In this document: positions 31,337 to 38,157 of the stretch, in pieces | Layout of the letters: each line of letters begins with the position of its first letter | Position numbering within the stretch: the first letter of the stretch is position 1 | From: Chloroflexota bacterium | GTDB taxonomy: Bacteria > Chloroflexota > Anaerolineae > Anaerolineales > UBA4823 | Direction: 5' to 3' | Length of the DNA stretch: 44,185 bases | NCBI GenBank assembly: GCA_012516075.1 | Contig: JAAYXE010000021.1 | Coordinates: 1 to 44,185, forward strand | Notes under the pieces: generated by a model | Seen by the model: the letters and a program-made list of their open reading frames with translations, nothing else | Told to the model about the DNA's origin: nothing | Database searches by the model: none | Program-made: the position numbers and the translations under genes

Positions 31337-32496
31337 TGACCGCTGTAGAGAAAACGACAGAAATGCATGCTCTCTGGCAGGAGCGCTTTGAGCGTATTAA
31401 AAAGGCGATCAACCTGGAACCCGTCGACCGGCCTCCGGTGATTTACATGGGTGTGGCTTTTGCCCCCCGCTACATGGGCATGTCGATTGCCGATTTTTGT
31501 GAGGACCCGGAAGCAGCACTGAATGTAACCCTGGCGGCGATGGACAAAATGGGTGGTTGGGACGGCGCCAACCTGCCCGGCGGCGGCCGCATCACCCCGG
31601 CCCTGACCTCTATGTGGCTCTCGCGCCTGCTCGTCCCCGGCCGCGACCTGCCCTCCGACAGCCTGTGGCAGGTGAAGGAAGCCGAGGTCTTGACGGTTGA
31701 GGATTACGATACGATCCTCAACAAAGGCTGGAGCGCGTTCCTGCAGGAGTACCTTCCCCGGGTAATCGATCTGCATGAATTCATGGATTTCGTCCACTGG
31801 AATATGCAGACCGCACAGCGCCGCTGGGAACTCTACCGGGATAAAGGCTATGTGATCGTCTGCGACGCCGCAGTGAACGTCACCATCCCCTTTGAATACC
31901 TGTGCGGCGGCCGCTCGATGACGAAGTTCTTCTTCGACCTGTACCGTATGCCCGACAAGGTTCAGGCGGTGATGGACGTGATCCTGGAAGACCTGCTTGC
32001 CCAGATCAAAGCAGCCCCGCGGCCGGCGGGGATCGGCGGCACCTGGTTGGGCGGCTGGCGCGCCGCCAGTGCTATGGTGGCTCCCAAACTGTGGGACCGC
32101 TTCGTGTGGCCGTATTATCTCAAGCTCGTCGAGGCCCTGGTGGACCAGGGCATCACACCCGTGCTGCACTGGGACCAGGACTGGACGCGCGACCTGGTGC
32201 GTCTGCAGGAACTGCCGGCGAAGAAGTGCATCCTCAACCCGGACGGCATGACTGATGTGAAGAAGTTCAAAGAGCTGGTGGGCGACCGCATGGCGATGAT
32301 GGGCGATGTGCCGGCCTCCATGCTGGCTGCAGGTACCCCAGACGACGTGCACGCCTATGTGGAAGACCTGATCCAGACCTTTGGCGGCACCGGCCTGCTG
32401 GTGTGTCCGGGATGCGATGCGCCTATCAACGCCAGACCGGAGAACATGCAGGCGATCGTCGATACCGTTCACTCCCACGATAAGGTGGTCTCGTAA
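31333..32496 (+). CDS. Uroporphyrinogen-decarboxylase-family methyltransferase (MtaA/CmuA-like)
   Basis: 387-residue TIM-barrel protein of the UroD superfamily branch that moves methyl groups to or from corrinoid proteins. 'RIKKAINLEPVDRPPVIYMG' is the typical entry; later 'WPYYLKLVEALVDQGITPVL', 'HWDQDWTRDLVRLQELP' and 'LLVCPGCDAPINARPENMQA' map to the metal site. MtaA-type enzymes have H-x-C plus a later Cys; here the pair is H279-W-D281, with C361 (and C358) as the later Cys, so one ligand is altered. It starts at the ATG overlapping the corrinoid gene stop. It could be the donor-specific enzyme, as in CmuA, or the acceptor transferase. It is not a haem enzyme. Confidence 0.9.
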   Translation: MMTAVEKTTEMHALWQERFERIKKAINLEPVDRPPVIYMGVAFAPRYMGMSIADFCEDPEAALNVTLAAMDKMGGWDGANLPGGGRITPALTSMWLSRLLVPGRDLPSDSLWQVKEAEVLTVEDYDTILNKGWSAFLQEYLPRVIDLHEFMDFVHWNMQTAQRRWELYRDKGYVIVCDAAVNVTIPFEYLCGGRSMTKFFFDLYRMPDKVQAVMDVILEDLLAQIKAAPRPAGIGGTWLGGWRAASAMVAPKLWDRFVWPYYLKLVEALVDQGITPVLHWDQDWTRDLVRLQELPAKKCILNPDGMTDVKKFKELVGDRMAMMGDVPASMLAAGTPDDVHAYVEDLIQTFGGTGLLVCPGCDAPINARPENMQAIVDTVHSHDKVVS

Positions 32497-32508
32497 TGAA
32501 CTCACAGA

Positions 32509-32536
32509 CAGAGGGAGAGGCAGCCCTCTCCCTCTG
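32509..32536 (+). promoter_or_regulatory. Perfect 12-bp hairpin between the two methyltransferase genes
   Basis: CAGAGGGAGAGG pairs with CCTCTCCCTCTG around CAGC, in the 76-bp gap. No U-run follows, so this is more likely an RNA processing or stability element than a full terminator. It may set different levels for upstream and downstream genes. Confidence 0.6.
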
Positions 32537-32572
32537 CCGTTTAGCGGTGAGATCCCCGCAAGGAGCGATCTG

Positions 32573-33370
32573 ATGCTGGTTATAGGCGAAAAAATCAACG
32601 GCACTTTAAAGAAAACTGCGGCTGCGATCGCTGCACGCGATGAGGCCTTTATTAAAGATATTGCCTGCAGGCAGGTGGAAGCAGGCGCCGACTATCTGGA
32701 TGTGAACGCCGGCACGGCCTCGAGCCGTGAGCCTGAAGACCTGGTGTGGCTGATCGAAGTGGTGCAGAGCGTCGTGGACGTGCCGCTCTGTCTGGACAGC
32801 GCCAATCCGGCCGCCCTGCGGGCAGGCCTGGAGCGGGTGAATCAGGTCCCGATGATCAACTCCATCAGCGGCGAAGCCGGCCGGCTGGAGGGGATCCTGC
32901 CGCTGGCGGCAGAACGCGGCTGCCCGGTGATCGCTCTGCTGCTGGACGATAACGGCATCCCCGGTGGTGAGGATGGACGGCTGGAGATTGCCCGGCGCAT
33001 CATCGACCGTACACGGGAAGCCGGCCTGCCCGATGATCAGGTCTTCATCGACCCGCTGGCGATGACCCTGAGCACCAAAACGGACGGGGCGGTGGTGGCG
33101 ATTAATGTGATGCGCTGTATACGCAGCGAGTACCCTGAGGTAAAATTCAGTATCGGCCTCAGCAACATTTCATTTGGTCTCCCGGCGCGCAGCCTGATTA
33201 ACCAGGCCTTCCTGGCTCAGGCGCTGGCAGCCGGACTGGATGCAGCGATTATCGACCCGCTCGATCAGGGGCTGCGCAACATGCTGTACGCCACCGAGCT
33301 GGTCCTGGGGCGTGATCGTTTCTGCCGCAAATACACCAGTGCGTTCCGTGCTGGCAAAATCAAAATTTGA
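32573..33370 (+). CDS. Methyltetrahydrofolate:corrinoid methyltransferase (AcsE/MtrH/CmuB-like)
   Basis: 265-residue pterin-binding TIM barrel. 'VIGEKINGTLKKTAAAIAAR', 'ADYLDVNAGTAS', 'VPLCLDSANPAALRAGL', 'PMINSISGEAGRL', 'VFIDPLAMTLSTKTDGA' and 'FSIGLSNISFGLPARSLIN' make a complete family pattern. D75, N96, D160 and N198 correspond closely to the pterin-contacting residues reported for the Moorella enzyme. It transfers a methyl group between methyl-THF and the cobalt of the corrinoid protein, here probably from the corrinoid to THF. ATG at 32573 behind AAGGAGC; the frame extends upstream into the preceding gene but without a ribosome site. FolD follows after 12 bp. Confidence 0.95.
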   Translation: MLVIGEKINGTLKKTAAAIAARDEAFIKDIACRQVEAGADYLDVNAGTASSREPEDLVWLIEVVQSVVDVPLCLDSANPAALRAGLERVNQVPMINSISGEAGRLEGILPLAAERGCPVIALLLDDNGIPGGEDGRLEIARRIIDRTREAGLPDDQVFIDPLAMTLSTKTDGAVVAINVMRCIRSEYPEVKFSIGLSNISFGLPARSLINQAFLAQALAAGLDAAIIDPLDQGLRNMLYATELVLGRDRFCRKYTSAFRAGKIKI

Positions 33371-33382
33371 AGGGAATACAAT

Positions 33383-34261
33383 ATGACAGCTCAAATAATC
33401 GACGGAAAAGCAATTGCACAAAAAGTCCGCCAGGAAGTAGCTGCCCGGGTTTCCGAACGGATCGCTGCAGGGAAATCGCAGCCTACACTGGCTACGGTGC
33501 TGGTCGGCGACCGGCCTGATTCAGCCGCGTACGTGGCATCGAAACAGAAAGCCTGTGCTGAACTGGGGATGGGCTCTGTGCACTGCCCCCTGCCCGCCGA
33601 TGCCACCCAGGAGGAGGTCGAAGCCAGGGTCAGAGAACTGAACGCCGACCCGAAAATTCACGGTATCCTGGTGCAGCTCCCCATGCCTGCTCATATTGAT
33701 GAGGAGCGCGTGCTGCAGTTGATCAACATTGAGAAAGATGTAGATGGTTTCTCGCCGCTCAATATCGGCCGCCTGGCCCAGAAAGGGCGCAAACCGCTGT
33801 TCGTCCCCTGCACGCCTTACGGGTGTATTTATCTGCTCGAGGAAAGCGGCGTGAAGATTGAGGGCGCCAATGCCGTGGTGCTGGGCCGCTCGAACATCGT
33901 TGGTATGCCGGCGGCGCTGCTGCTTATCAGCCGCAACGCTACCGTCACAGTCTGCCACTCGCGCACACGCGACCTGCCGTCCGTCGTGCGCCAGGCGGAT
34001 ATCCTGATTGCTGCCATCGGACGCGCCGAAATGGTGCGCGGCGACTGGATCAAACCCGGCGCAGCTGTGATCGATGTGGGCATCAACGCCATACCCGACG
34101 CGACCAAGAAGAGCGGGCGCCGTCTGGTTGGTGACGTGAACTTTGAAGAGGCGAAGGAAGTGGCCGGCTACATCACCCCGGTGCCGGGCGGTGTGGGGCC
34201 AATGACCATCGCCATGCTGATGAAGAATACCTTACATGCTGCCGAGATCCAGGATCCCTGA
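33383..34261 (+). CDS. folD: Bifunctional methylene-THF dehydrogenase / methenyl-THF cyclohydrolase
   Basis: 292 residues, the normal FolD length. Y50 and K54 in 'SAAYVASKQKACAELG' form the catalytic pair; 'GILVQLPMPAHID', 'KDVDGFSPLNIGRL', 'FVPCTPYGCIYLLEE', the NADP loop 'VVLGRSNIVGMPAALLL' and 'GYITPVPGGVGPMTIAML' are all conserved. It interconverts 5,10-methylene-THF and 10-formyl-THF in the cytoplasm. As the last gene of the corrinoid operon it would oxidise the C1 unit released onto THF after a methylene-THF reductase step; no metF is in the window. The ATG lies 12 bp after the methyltransferase stop. Confidence 0.97.
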   Translation: MTAQIIDGKAIAQKVRQEVAARVSERIAAGKSQPTLATVLVGDRPDSAAYVASKQKACAELGMGSVHCPLPADATQEEVEARVRELNADPKIHGILVQLPMPAHIDEERVLQLINIEKDVDGFSPLNIGRLAQKGRKPLFVPCTPYGCIYLLEESGVKIEGANAVVLGRSNIVGMPAALLLISRNATVTVCHSRTRDLPSVVRQADILIAAIGRAEMVRGDWIKPGAAVIDVGINAIPDATKKSGRRLVGDVNFEEAKEVAGYITPVPGGVGPMTIAMLMKNTLHAAEIQDP

Positions 34262-34297
34262 TCTGGCAGAATCGAACAGCGGCTTTGATTAAACAGC

Positions 34298-34325
34298 GTG
34301 CGGGTGGGAGTTCTCCCACCCGCAC
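34298..34325 (+). terminator. Strong hairpin after folD
   Basis: A 12-bp perfect stem (GTGCGGGTGGGA / TCCCACCCGCAC) with loop GTTC, 37 bp after the folD stop. It is followed by TTGCTTCGC rather than a clean U-run; it probably ends the operon. Confidence 0.65.
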
Positions 34326-34476
34326 TTGCTTCGCTCCCCCGCGTGATTTTCTAACCGGAAGCGTCAGGGCAGAGGCTGCTTCAGCCCCTGATCGCTGTGA
34401 TTCTGCATCGTTTCGTGTGCCGGTAAACCCTGCCTGTGACCGTAATTCAGCCCGTTGAGATCGATCCGGATGATGA

Positions 34477-34989
34477 TCAGCGGGCGGCGCTGCGCCGGTC
34501 GCCGGCGCTGGCGGGCTGGTCGGAAAGTGAACTGGGTGCGTCCAGATGAGCGCCCTCATCCACGCCCACACACAGCCGGTACACCAGCTCGCCGCCCAGC
34601 CAGCCGGTGATCAAAGCCAGGCCGCCGCCAACGAGCTCGAGGATAAACGGCAGACCGTCGGGGGCATAGTCGACCCGCCCGCGGCGGATGAACCAGCTGA
34701 TGGCGAACAACACCACAATAATGAAATTCCCCACGCCGTGCGCCAGGCCGAGCGTGTTCGCCCGGGTGCCGGCGGGGATGTTCAGCCAGTCGAGCAGCCC
34801 GAAGACTGCTGCGATCAGCCCGCCAATGATACCGGCCGTAATCATCCAGAACGAAGCGACCGGGAACCCTTCAGTCCCGGTGAGCAGGTAGAGAACGTCA
34901 AAAATCAGGCCGGTTGCCAGCAGACCCAATGGAAAAACGACCAGCATCGGGTGCACTGGATGACCAAATAACTTCACTCTGCTTTCCAT
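34477..34989 (-). CDS. DUF2231 domain-containing membrane protein
   Basis: 170 residues with four transmembrane helices. The opening 'KLFGHPVHPMLVVFPLGLLA' with its paired HPxHP is the DUF2231 signature, followed by 'FDVLYLLTGTEGFPVASFWM' and 'IAAVFGLLDWLNIPAGTRAN' and 'LGLAHGVGNFIIVVLF'; conserved His residues in the membrane may bind haem or metal. The C-terminus after about residue 140 is a hydrophilic tail. ATG at 34989 is preceded by AGGAAGGAA. It lies 71 bp after the thioesterase gene on the same strand. Function unknown; some relatives accompany cytochromes. Confidence 0.9.
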   Translation of the reverse strand: MESRVKLFGHPVHPMLVVFPLGLLATGLIFDVLYLLTGTEGFPVASFWMITAGIIGGLIAAVFGLLDWLNIPAGTRANTLGLAHGVGNFIIVVLFAISWFIRRGRVDYAPDGLPFILELVGGGLALITGWLGGELVYRLCVGVDEGAHLDAPSSLSDQPASAGDRRSAAR

Positions 34990-35060
34990 CATTTCCTTCC
35001 TCTGGTTTATTGTCCCCCTGTACCTTAGTTGCCGCACCGGTAAAAATCTTACCTGAATGG

Positions 35061-35816
35061 TCAGATTATATCATCCAGCCAGTCGATCACGGCCTGGAAG
35101 ACGGTCTTCTCATCTTCGCCGGCCTTCACAGCGCGCAAGTGGTGGCGGCTGGGCCGCTCTGGCTCGATATAACGGTGCAGCAGCAGGCGGTCGCCGCAGC
35201 GGCTCTCCGAGCGGAAGAAGAAGGTAAGGGACTGCATGCGGTGGCGGCGGTGGAATTCTTCGGAATACCCGTCCAGCATGAACTCCACATAGCGGGCGTT
35301 GTTGGTGTGCTGGTTGAGGTCCAGGTCGGAATAGCGGATTTCCTTTTCGAGCAGCAGTTCGCCATCTGACATGGTGTGGATTTTATCGGGCATACTCTCC
35401 AGGGCGCTGCGCTCCTCCAGATAGTGCACCGGGTGGGGCAGGTTGTCCAGGCTGGTCACTCGCCGGCTGTTCGCGTTTATCAGCAGCCAGGCCGAGCGGG
35501 CGCGGGCATAAACCTGCTCCTGTTCGTCCAGGAAGAGGAAATCGCGCAGTGAGAAGATGCGGTAGCGGCGGTGCGGCCAGGTTTCGGCGGTGATCGTGTC
35601 CTGGTAGCGGGGCAGGCGCTCGATCTCCAGCCGCACCCAGGAGAGCACCCAGAACAGACCGGCCGGGTGCAGGGCTTTGTAGCCCAGGTCGAGGCCTTCG
35701 GCGTGGTCGGCGGCGGTGGTCTGGATGGCGTTGCACAGCGCGCTGATCTTCAGGCGGTTTGAGAAATCGATCTCGTGGGGTGGGACGGTGAAGGTGGTGC
35801 GGTAGAGGGAATCCAA
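35061..35816 (-). CDS. Acyl-ACP thioesterase (FatA/FatB family)
   Basis: 251-residue double hot-dog thioesterase. The first domain begins 'FTVPPHEIDFSNRLKISALC' with 'NAIQTTAADHAEGLDLGY', and 'WVLSWVRLEIERLPRYQDTI' and 'ETWPHRRYRIFSLRDFLF' follow. The second domain has 'IRYSDLDLNQHTNNARYVEF', containing the D-x-N-x-H pattern of the active site. It releases free fatty acids from acyl carrier protein in the cytoplasm. The start is TTG at 35816 with a poor ribosome site, so the true start may be slightly different. A DUF2231 gene follows on the same strand. Confidence 0.92.
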   Translation of the reverse strand: MDSLYRTTFTVPPHEIDFSNRLKISALCNAIQTTAADHAEGLDLGYKALHPAGLFWVLSWVRLEIERLPRYQDTITAETWPHRRYRIFSLRDFLFLDEQEQVYARARSAWLLINANSRRVTSLDNLPHPVHYLEERSALESMPDKIHTMSDGELLLEKEIRYSDLDLNQHTNNARYVEFMLDGYSEEFHRRHRMQSLTFFFRSESRCGDRLLLHRYIEPERPSRHHLRAVKAGEDEKTVFQAVIDWLDDII

Positions 35817-36205
35817 GGTGCGGCTCGCTGGAATGAGGTTTGGCGGTGCAGGTCGTGAAGTGGGCCGTTCTGTATGATATCACAGCCGGATAGGGGATAT
35901 GGAGAGCGATGGGAACGCAGATGAACGCTGATTATTTGTATTTTGTCATTCCCTCGGGCCTGGATGACCGGGCAGCAAGTTCTTCCAATTGTGCCCCGCA
36001 GGCGCATTTAGCGGAGGGGTTTTTACCCCCGCCCTCGAAACGGCCTGAGGGAAACCCTTCTCCGCCACATTGAACGGGGACACAGGTGACGCTGTCCATT
36101 TCAGTCGTTGAGCCCGCGGAAGCACGCCGGTTTTATTACCGTTGTTTATCCGTGTATTCCAAATACCGGGTAGCCAGGATCTATTGACTGGGTTTCCATT
36201 CGCGC
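35817..36205. other. Intergenic region with a tandem repeat
   Basis: About 390 bp without a credible gene. It contains a 10-bp near-perfect tandem repeat GAACGCAGAT/GAACGCTGAT (35913-35932) and a G-rich/C-rich pair near 36010-36030. The motif 'GAACGCAGATGAACGCAGAT' occurs as dispersed intergenic repeats in several environmental bacteria, from memory. Confidence 0.4.
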
Positions 36206-36234
36206 TTGACAAATTCGAGAAATTCGATGATAAT
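36206..36234 (+). promoter_or_regulatory. Promoter of the ArsR-type gene
   Basis: Perfect -35 TTGACA (36206-36211) and -10 GATAAT (36229-36234) with a 17-bp spacer, ending 40 bp before the ATG. Confidence 0.85.
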
Positions 36235-36256
36235 CAAATTAGATGTATATCGAATT
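36221..36256. promoter_or_regulatory. Putative ArsR autoregulatory operator
   Basis: AATTCGAT (36221-36228) and ATCGAATT (36249-36256) form an 8-bp inverted repeat separated by 20 bp, enclosing the -10 box. A direct copy of AAATTCGA lies just upstream. The placement suits autorepression by the adjacent regulator. Confidence 0.5.
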
Positions 36257-36274
36257 TTAGAAGGATGAAAGCGT

Positions 36275-36904
36275 ATGAAAAACCAGCCGTATGAAAACCA
36301 GGCCGGGCTGCTCGACATGCTCAAAGCACTGGCCGATCAGAGCCGCCTGACCCTGCTGCGGATCCTGAGCGAAGGGGAGATCACCGTGAGCGATCTGGCG
36401 CGCAGAGTTGACCTGAGTGAACCCACAGTATCACATCACCTCTCAAGGCTGCGCGCGGCCGGGCTGGTCACCCTGCGGATGGCCGGTAACCAGCGCTACT
36501 ACTGCCTGAACGAGGCCGGGCTGAAGCGCTTCAAAAAGATGGCAGCTGAGATCGAGCAGGCGCCTGCCATCCCTGAGCCGCAGGATGAGAACGATTCCTG
36601 GATCACCGGGCTGGGCTGGAGCGCATCCGACCAGCAGGTGCTGCGCGAGTACACCCGCGGTGAGAAGATCACCCGTCTGCCATCGAAGCAGAAAAAGCTG
36701 ATCGTTATCCTGCGCTGGCTGGCCACCCTGTTCGAGCCCGACCGGCTGTACACCGAGAGGGAAGTGAACGAGGTCTTGAAAAGCGTCTATGCCGAAGACT
36801 ACGTCGGACTGCGGCGCGATCTGGTCGATATGGGTTATCTACGCCGCGAGCGCGGCGGGGAAAAGTACTGGCTGGGCGGCGATGTGACCCGGACGGATGG
36901 CTGA
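36275..36904 (+). CDS. ArsR-family regulator with C-terminal DUF2087 domain
   Basis: 209 residues. Residues about 8-88 are an ArsR winged helix ('LLDMLKALADQSRLTLLRIL', 'ITVSDLARRVDLSEPTVSHHL', 'RLRAAGLVTLRMAGNQRYYC'); the C-terminal part (about 130-205) is DUF2087 ('LPSKQKKLIVILRWLATLF', 'YTEREVNEVLKSVYAED', 'LRRDLVDMGYLRRERGG'). The usual metal-binding Cys pair of ArsR is absent, so it probably responds to something other than arsenic. DUF2087 may be a second DNA- or ligand-binding module. ATG behind AGAAGGATG. No target other than itself can be seen; the PadR operon 300 bp downstream is a candidate. Confidence 0.93.
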   Translation: MKNQPYENQAGLLDMLKALADQSRLTLLRILSEGEITVSDLARRVDLSEPTVSHHLSRLRAAGLVTLRMAGNQRYYCLNEAGLKRFKKMAAEIEQAPAIPEPQDENDSWITGLGWSASDQQVLREYTRGEKITRLPSKQKKLIVILRWLATLFEPDRLYTEREVNEVLKSVYAEDYVGLRRDLVDMGYLRRERGGEKYWLGGDVTRTDG

Positions 36905-36948
36905 AGAAATATAAAGCCGGCTCAATCATGGCCGCGTAATCTATGTAG

Positions 36949-36975
36949 GCCCGGGTGATGAACGAAGACCCGGGC
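36949..36975 (+). terminator. Hairpin after the ArsR-type gene
   Basis: GCCCGGGT and ACCCGGGC form an 8-bp perfect stem with an 11-nt loop, 44 bp after the stop. No U-run follows, so termination is uncertain. Confidence 0.4.
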
Positions 36976-37026
36976 CGCGGCGGTCCGCGATTGTCAGATA
37001 GGCGCGGGGCGGGCGGTTTCACGAGC

Positions 37027-37058
37027 AGCGTACGAAGTGTGTACATACTTCGTACGCT
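37027..37058. repeat. 32-bp palindrome
   Basis: AGCGTACGAAGT and ACTTCGTACGCT are perfect 12-bp arms around GTGTACAT, whose central GTAC is itself symmetric. It lies between the ArsR gene hairpin and the PadR promoter. It may be an operator or a bidirectional stem-loop; no T-run is on either side. Confidence 0.65.
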
Positions 37059-37123
37059 CAGTAGTGAGACCCCCGTCCTGCGCTTTTAATATGCTCTCCA
37101 CCCTGCCCCTCCCGGATAAACCC

Positions 37124-37152
37124 TTGACATATACAGGTTAACTGTATAGAAT
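37124..37152 (+). promoter_or_regulatory. Promoter of the padR operon
   Basis: Perfect -35 TTGACA (37124-37129) and -10 TAGAAT (37147-37152), 17-bp spacer. Confidence 0.85.
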
Positions 37153-37190
37153 GCCTGTATATCGGATAACTATATAGTTGAACTGTATAT
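37130..37190. promoter_or_regulatory. PadR operator cluster
   Basis: TATACAG and CTGTATA (37130-37136 and 37142-37148) form a perfect inverted repeat exactly between -35 and -10. Further half-sites CTGTATAT occur at 37155-37162 and 37183-37190, with a 12-bp palindrome AACTATATAGTT at 37168-37179. The placement predicts repression of the operon by its PadR product. Confidence 0.75.
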
Positions 37191-37201
37191 GAGATGGACG
37201 A

Positions 37202-37534
37202 ATGAACAGGAACAAATATCTCCCACTAACGGAAACCAGCTTTTATATTCTGCTGGCCTTATGCGAACCGGCGCATGGCTACCGCATCATGCAGCGCGTG
37301 GAAGAGCTGAGCGACGGGCAGGTCCGCATCGCAGCCGGCACGCTGTATGGCGCGCTCGAGAACCTGCTCAAGCAGCGCCTGATCCGGTCGCTGGCCAGTG
37401 ACGACAGCCGCCGCAAGGTTTACGGGCTGACTGAAGAAGGCCGGGAGGTCCTGAAAATGGACGTAAACCGGATGAAACATATGGTCCTCCAGGCCGAAAA
37501 CCTGCTGAAAGAAGCGGATGGAGGTAGAAAATGA
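37202..37534 (+). CDS. PadR-family transcriptional repressor
   Basis: 110-residue winged-helix protein: 'LTETSFYILLALCEPAHGYRI', broken here, followed by 'RVEELSDGQVRIAAGTLYGA', 'LENLLKQRLIRSLASDDSRR' and 'YGLTEEGREVLKMDVNRM'. This is the small PadR-s2 type, dimerising through its C-terminal helix. Members are released from DNA by drugs, phenolics or cell-envelope signals. It overlaps the DUF2812 gene by 4 nt (ATGA), the usual partner. An operator lies between its promoter boxes. ATG at 37202 is close to the -10, giving a short leader. Confidence 0.95.
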   Translation: MNRNKYLPLTETSFYILLALCEPAHGYRIMQRVEELSDGQVRIAAGTLYGALENLLKQRLIRSLASDDSRRKVYGLTEEGREVLKMDVNRMKHMVLQAENLLKEADGGRK

Positions 37535-38157
37535 GACGATACCGGTTTTTTCTGGACTTCGCTAAAGAAGAAGAATGGCTCAGTGAAATGATACGCCAGG
37601 GCTGGGAACTGACCGGGACTGGCTTTGGATATCGTTTTCGGAAAACAGAGCCACAGGATACGGTGATCCGCATCGACTTTCGCATCTTCGCCAGCCAGGA
37701 CGAATTTCTCAACTATCGCGCCCTGTTTGAAGACAGCGGCTGGAAGCACATCGCCGGCAGCCGCACTTCGGGTGCACAGTATTTCAAGCGCATGTCATCG
37801 AGCAGCTCTGAAGATATCTTCTCTGACGCCCTTTCCCGGGCGGAGCGCTACCGGCGTCTTTCACGTATGTGGATCAGCATGTCTGTGGTGTCGCTGGTAG
37901 CGCTCCTGCTGCTGGCTCTCACCGGGCCCATCGACCTGCGCGCCCTGGTGCAGCCGAAGCTCTTTTACCTGACGCAGGGCCTGTGGGAAAAAAGCGGCGC
38001 GGCTTTCTGGGATGCGTTCTGGTTCGAGACCCCCTTTGCCCTGTTCCGTGCCGTACTGGTATACAGCTTTCCGCTGTCGCTGGCCCTCTACCTGGCCTTT
38101 GCTTTCAAATCAAACCGCCTGTACCAGCAGGAGAAGAACCATGAACAATCAATTTAA
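37531..38157 (+). CDS. DUF2812 membrane protein, PadR partner
   Basis: 208 residues. The N-terminal half is soluble: 'YRFFLDFAKEEEWLSEMIRQ', 'GWELTGTGFGYRFRKTEP', 'YRIDF'-type strands and 'YRALFEDSGWKHIAGSRTSG', the DUF2812 pattern with conserved Trp and Gly. Three hydrophobic segments follow (about 110-132, 140-160 region weakly, 172-192). Genes of this type are nearly always found next to padR, and may act as sensors or cognate membrane partners. Start overlaps the padR stop; its own 3' end overlaps the esterase-like gene by 17 nt. Confidence 0.9.
   Translation: MRRYRFFLDFAKEEEWLSEMIRQGWELTGTGFGYRFRKTEPQDTVIRIDFRIFASQDEFLNYRALFEDSGWKHIAGSRTSGAQYFKRMSSSSSEDIFSDALSRAERYRRLSRMWISMSVVSLVALLLLALTGPIDLRALVQPKLFYLTQGLWEKSGAAFWDAFWFETPFALFRAVLVYSFPLSLALYLAFAFKSNRLYQQEKNHEQSI

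Noticed and set aside
31249..32604. 451-codon minus-strand open frame
   Set aside because: Antisense to two well-supported genes; its composition is that of a codon-mirror shadow.
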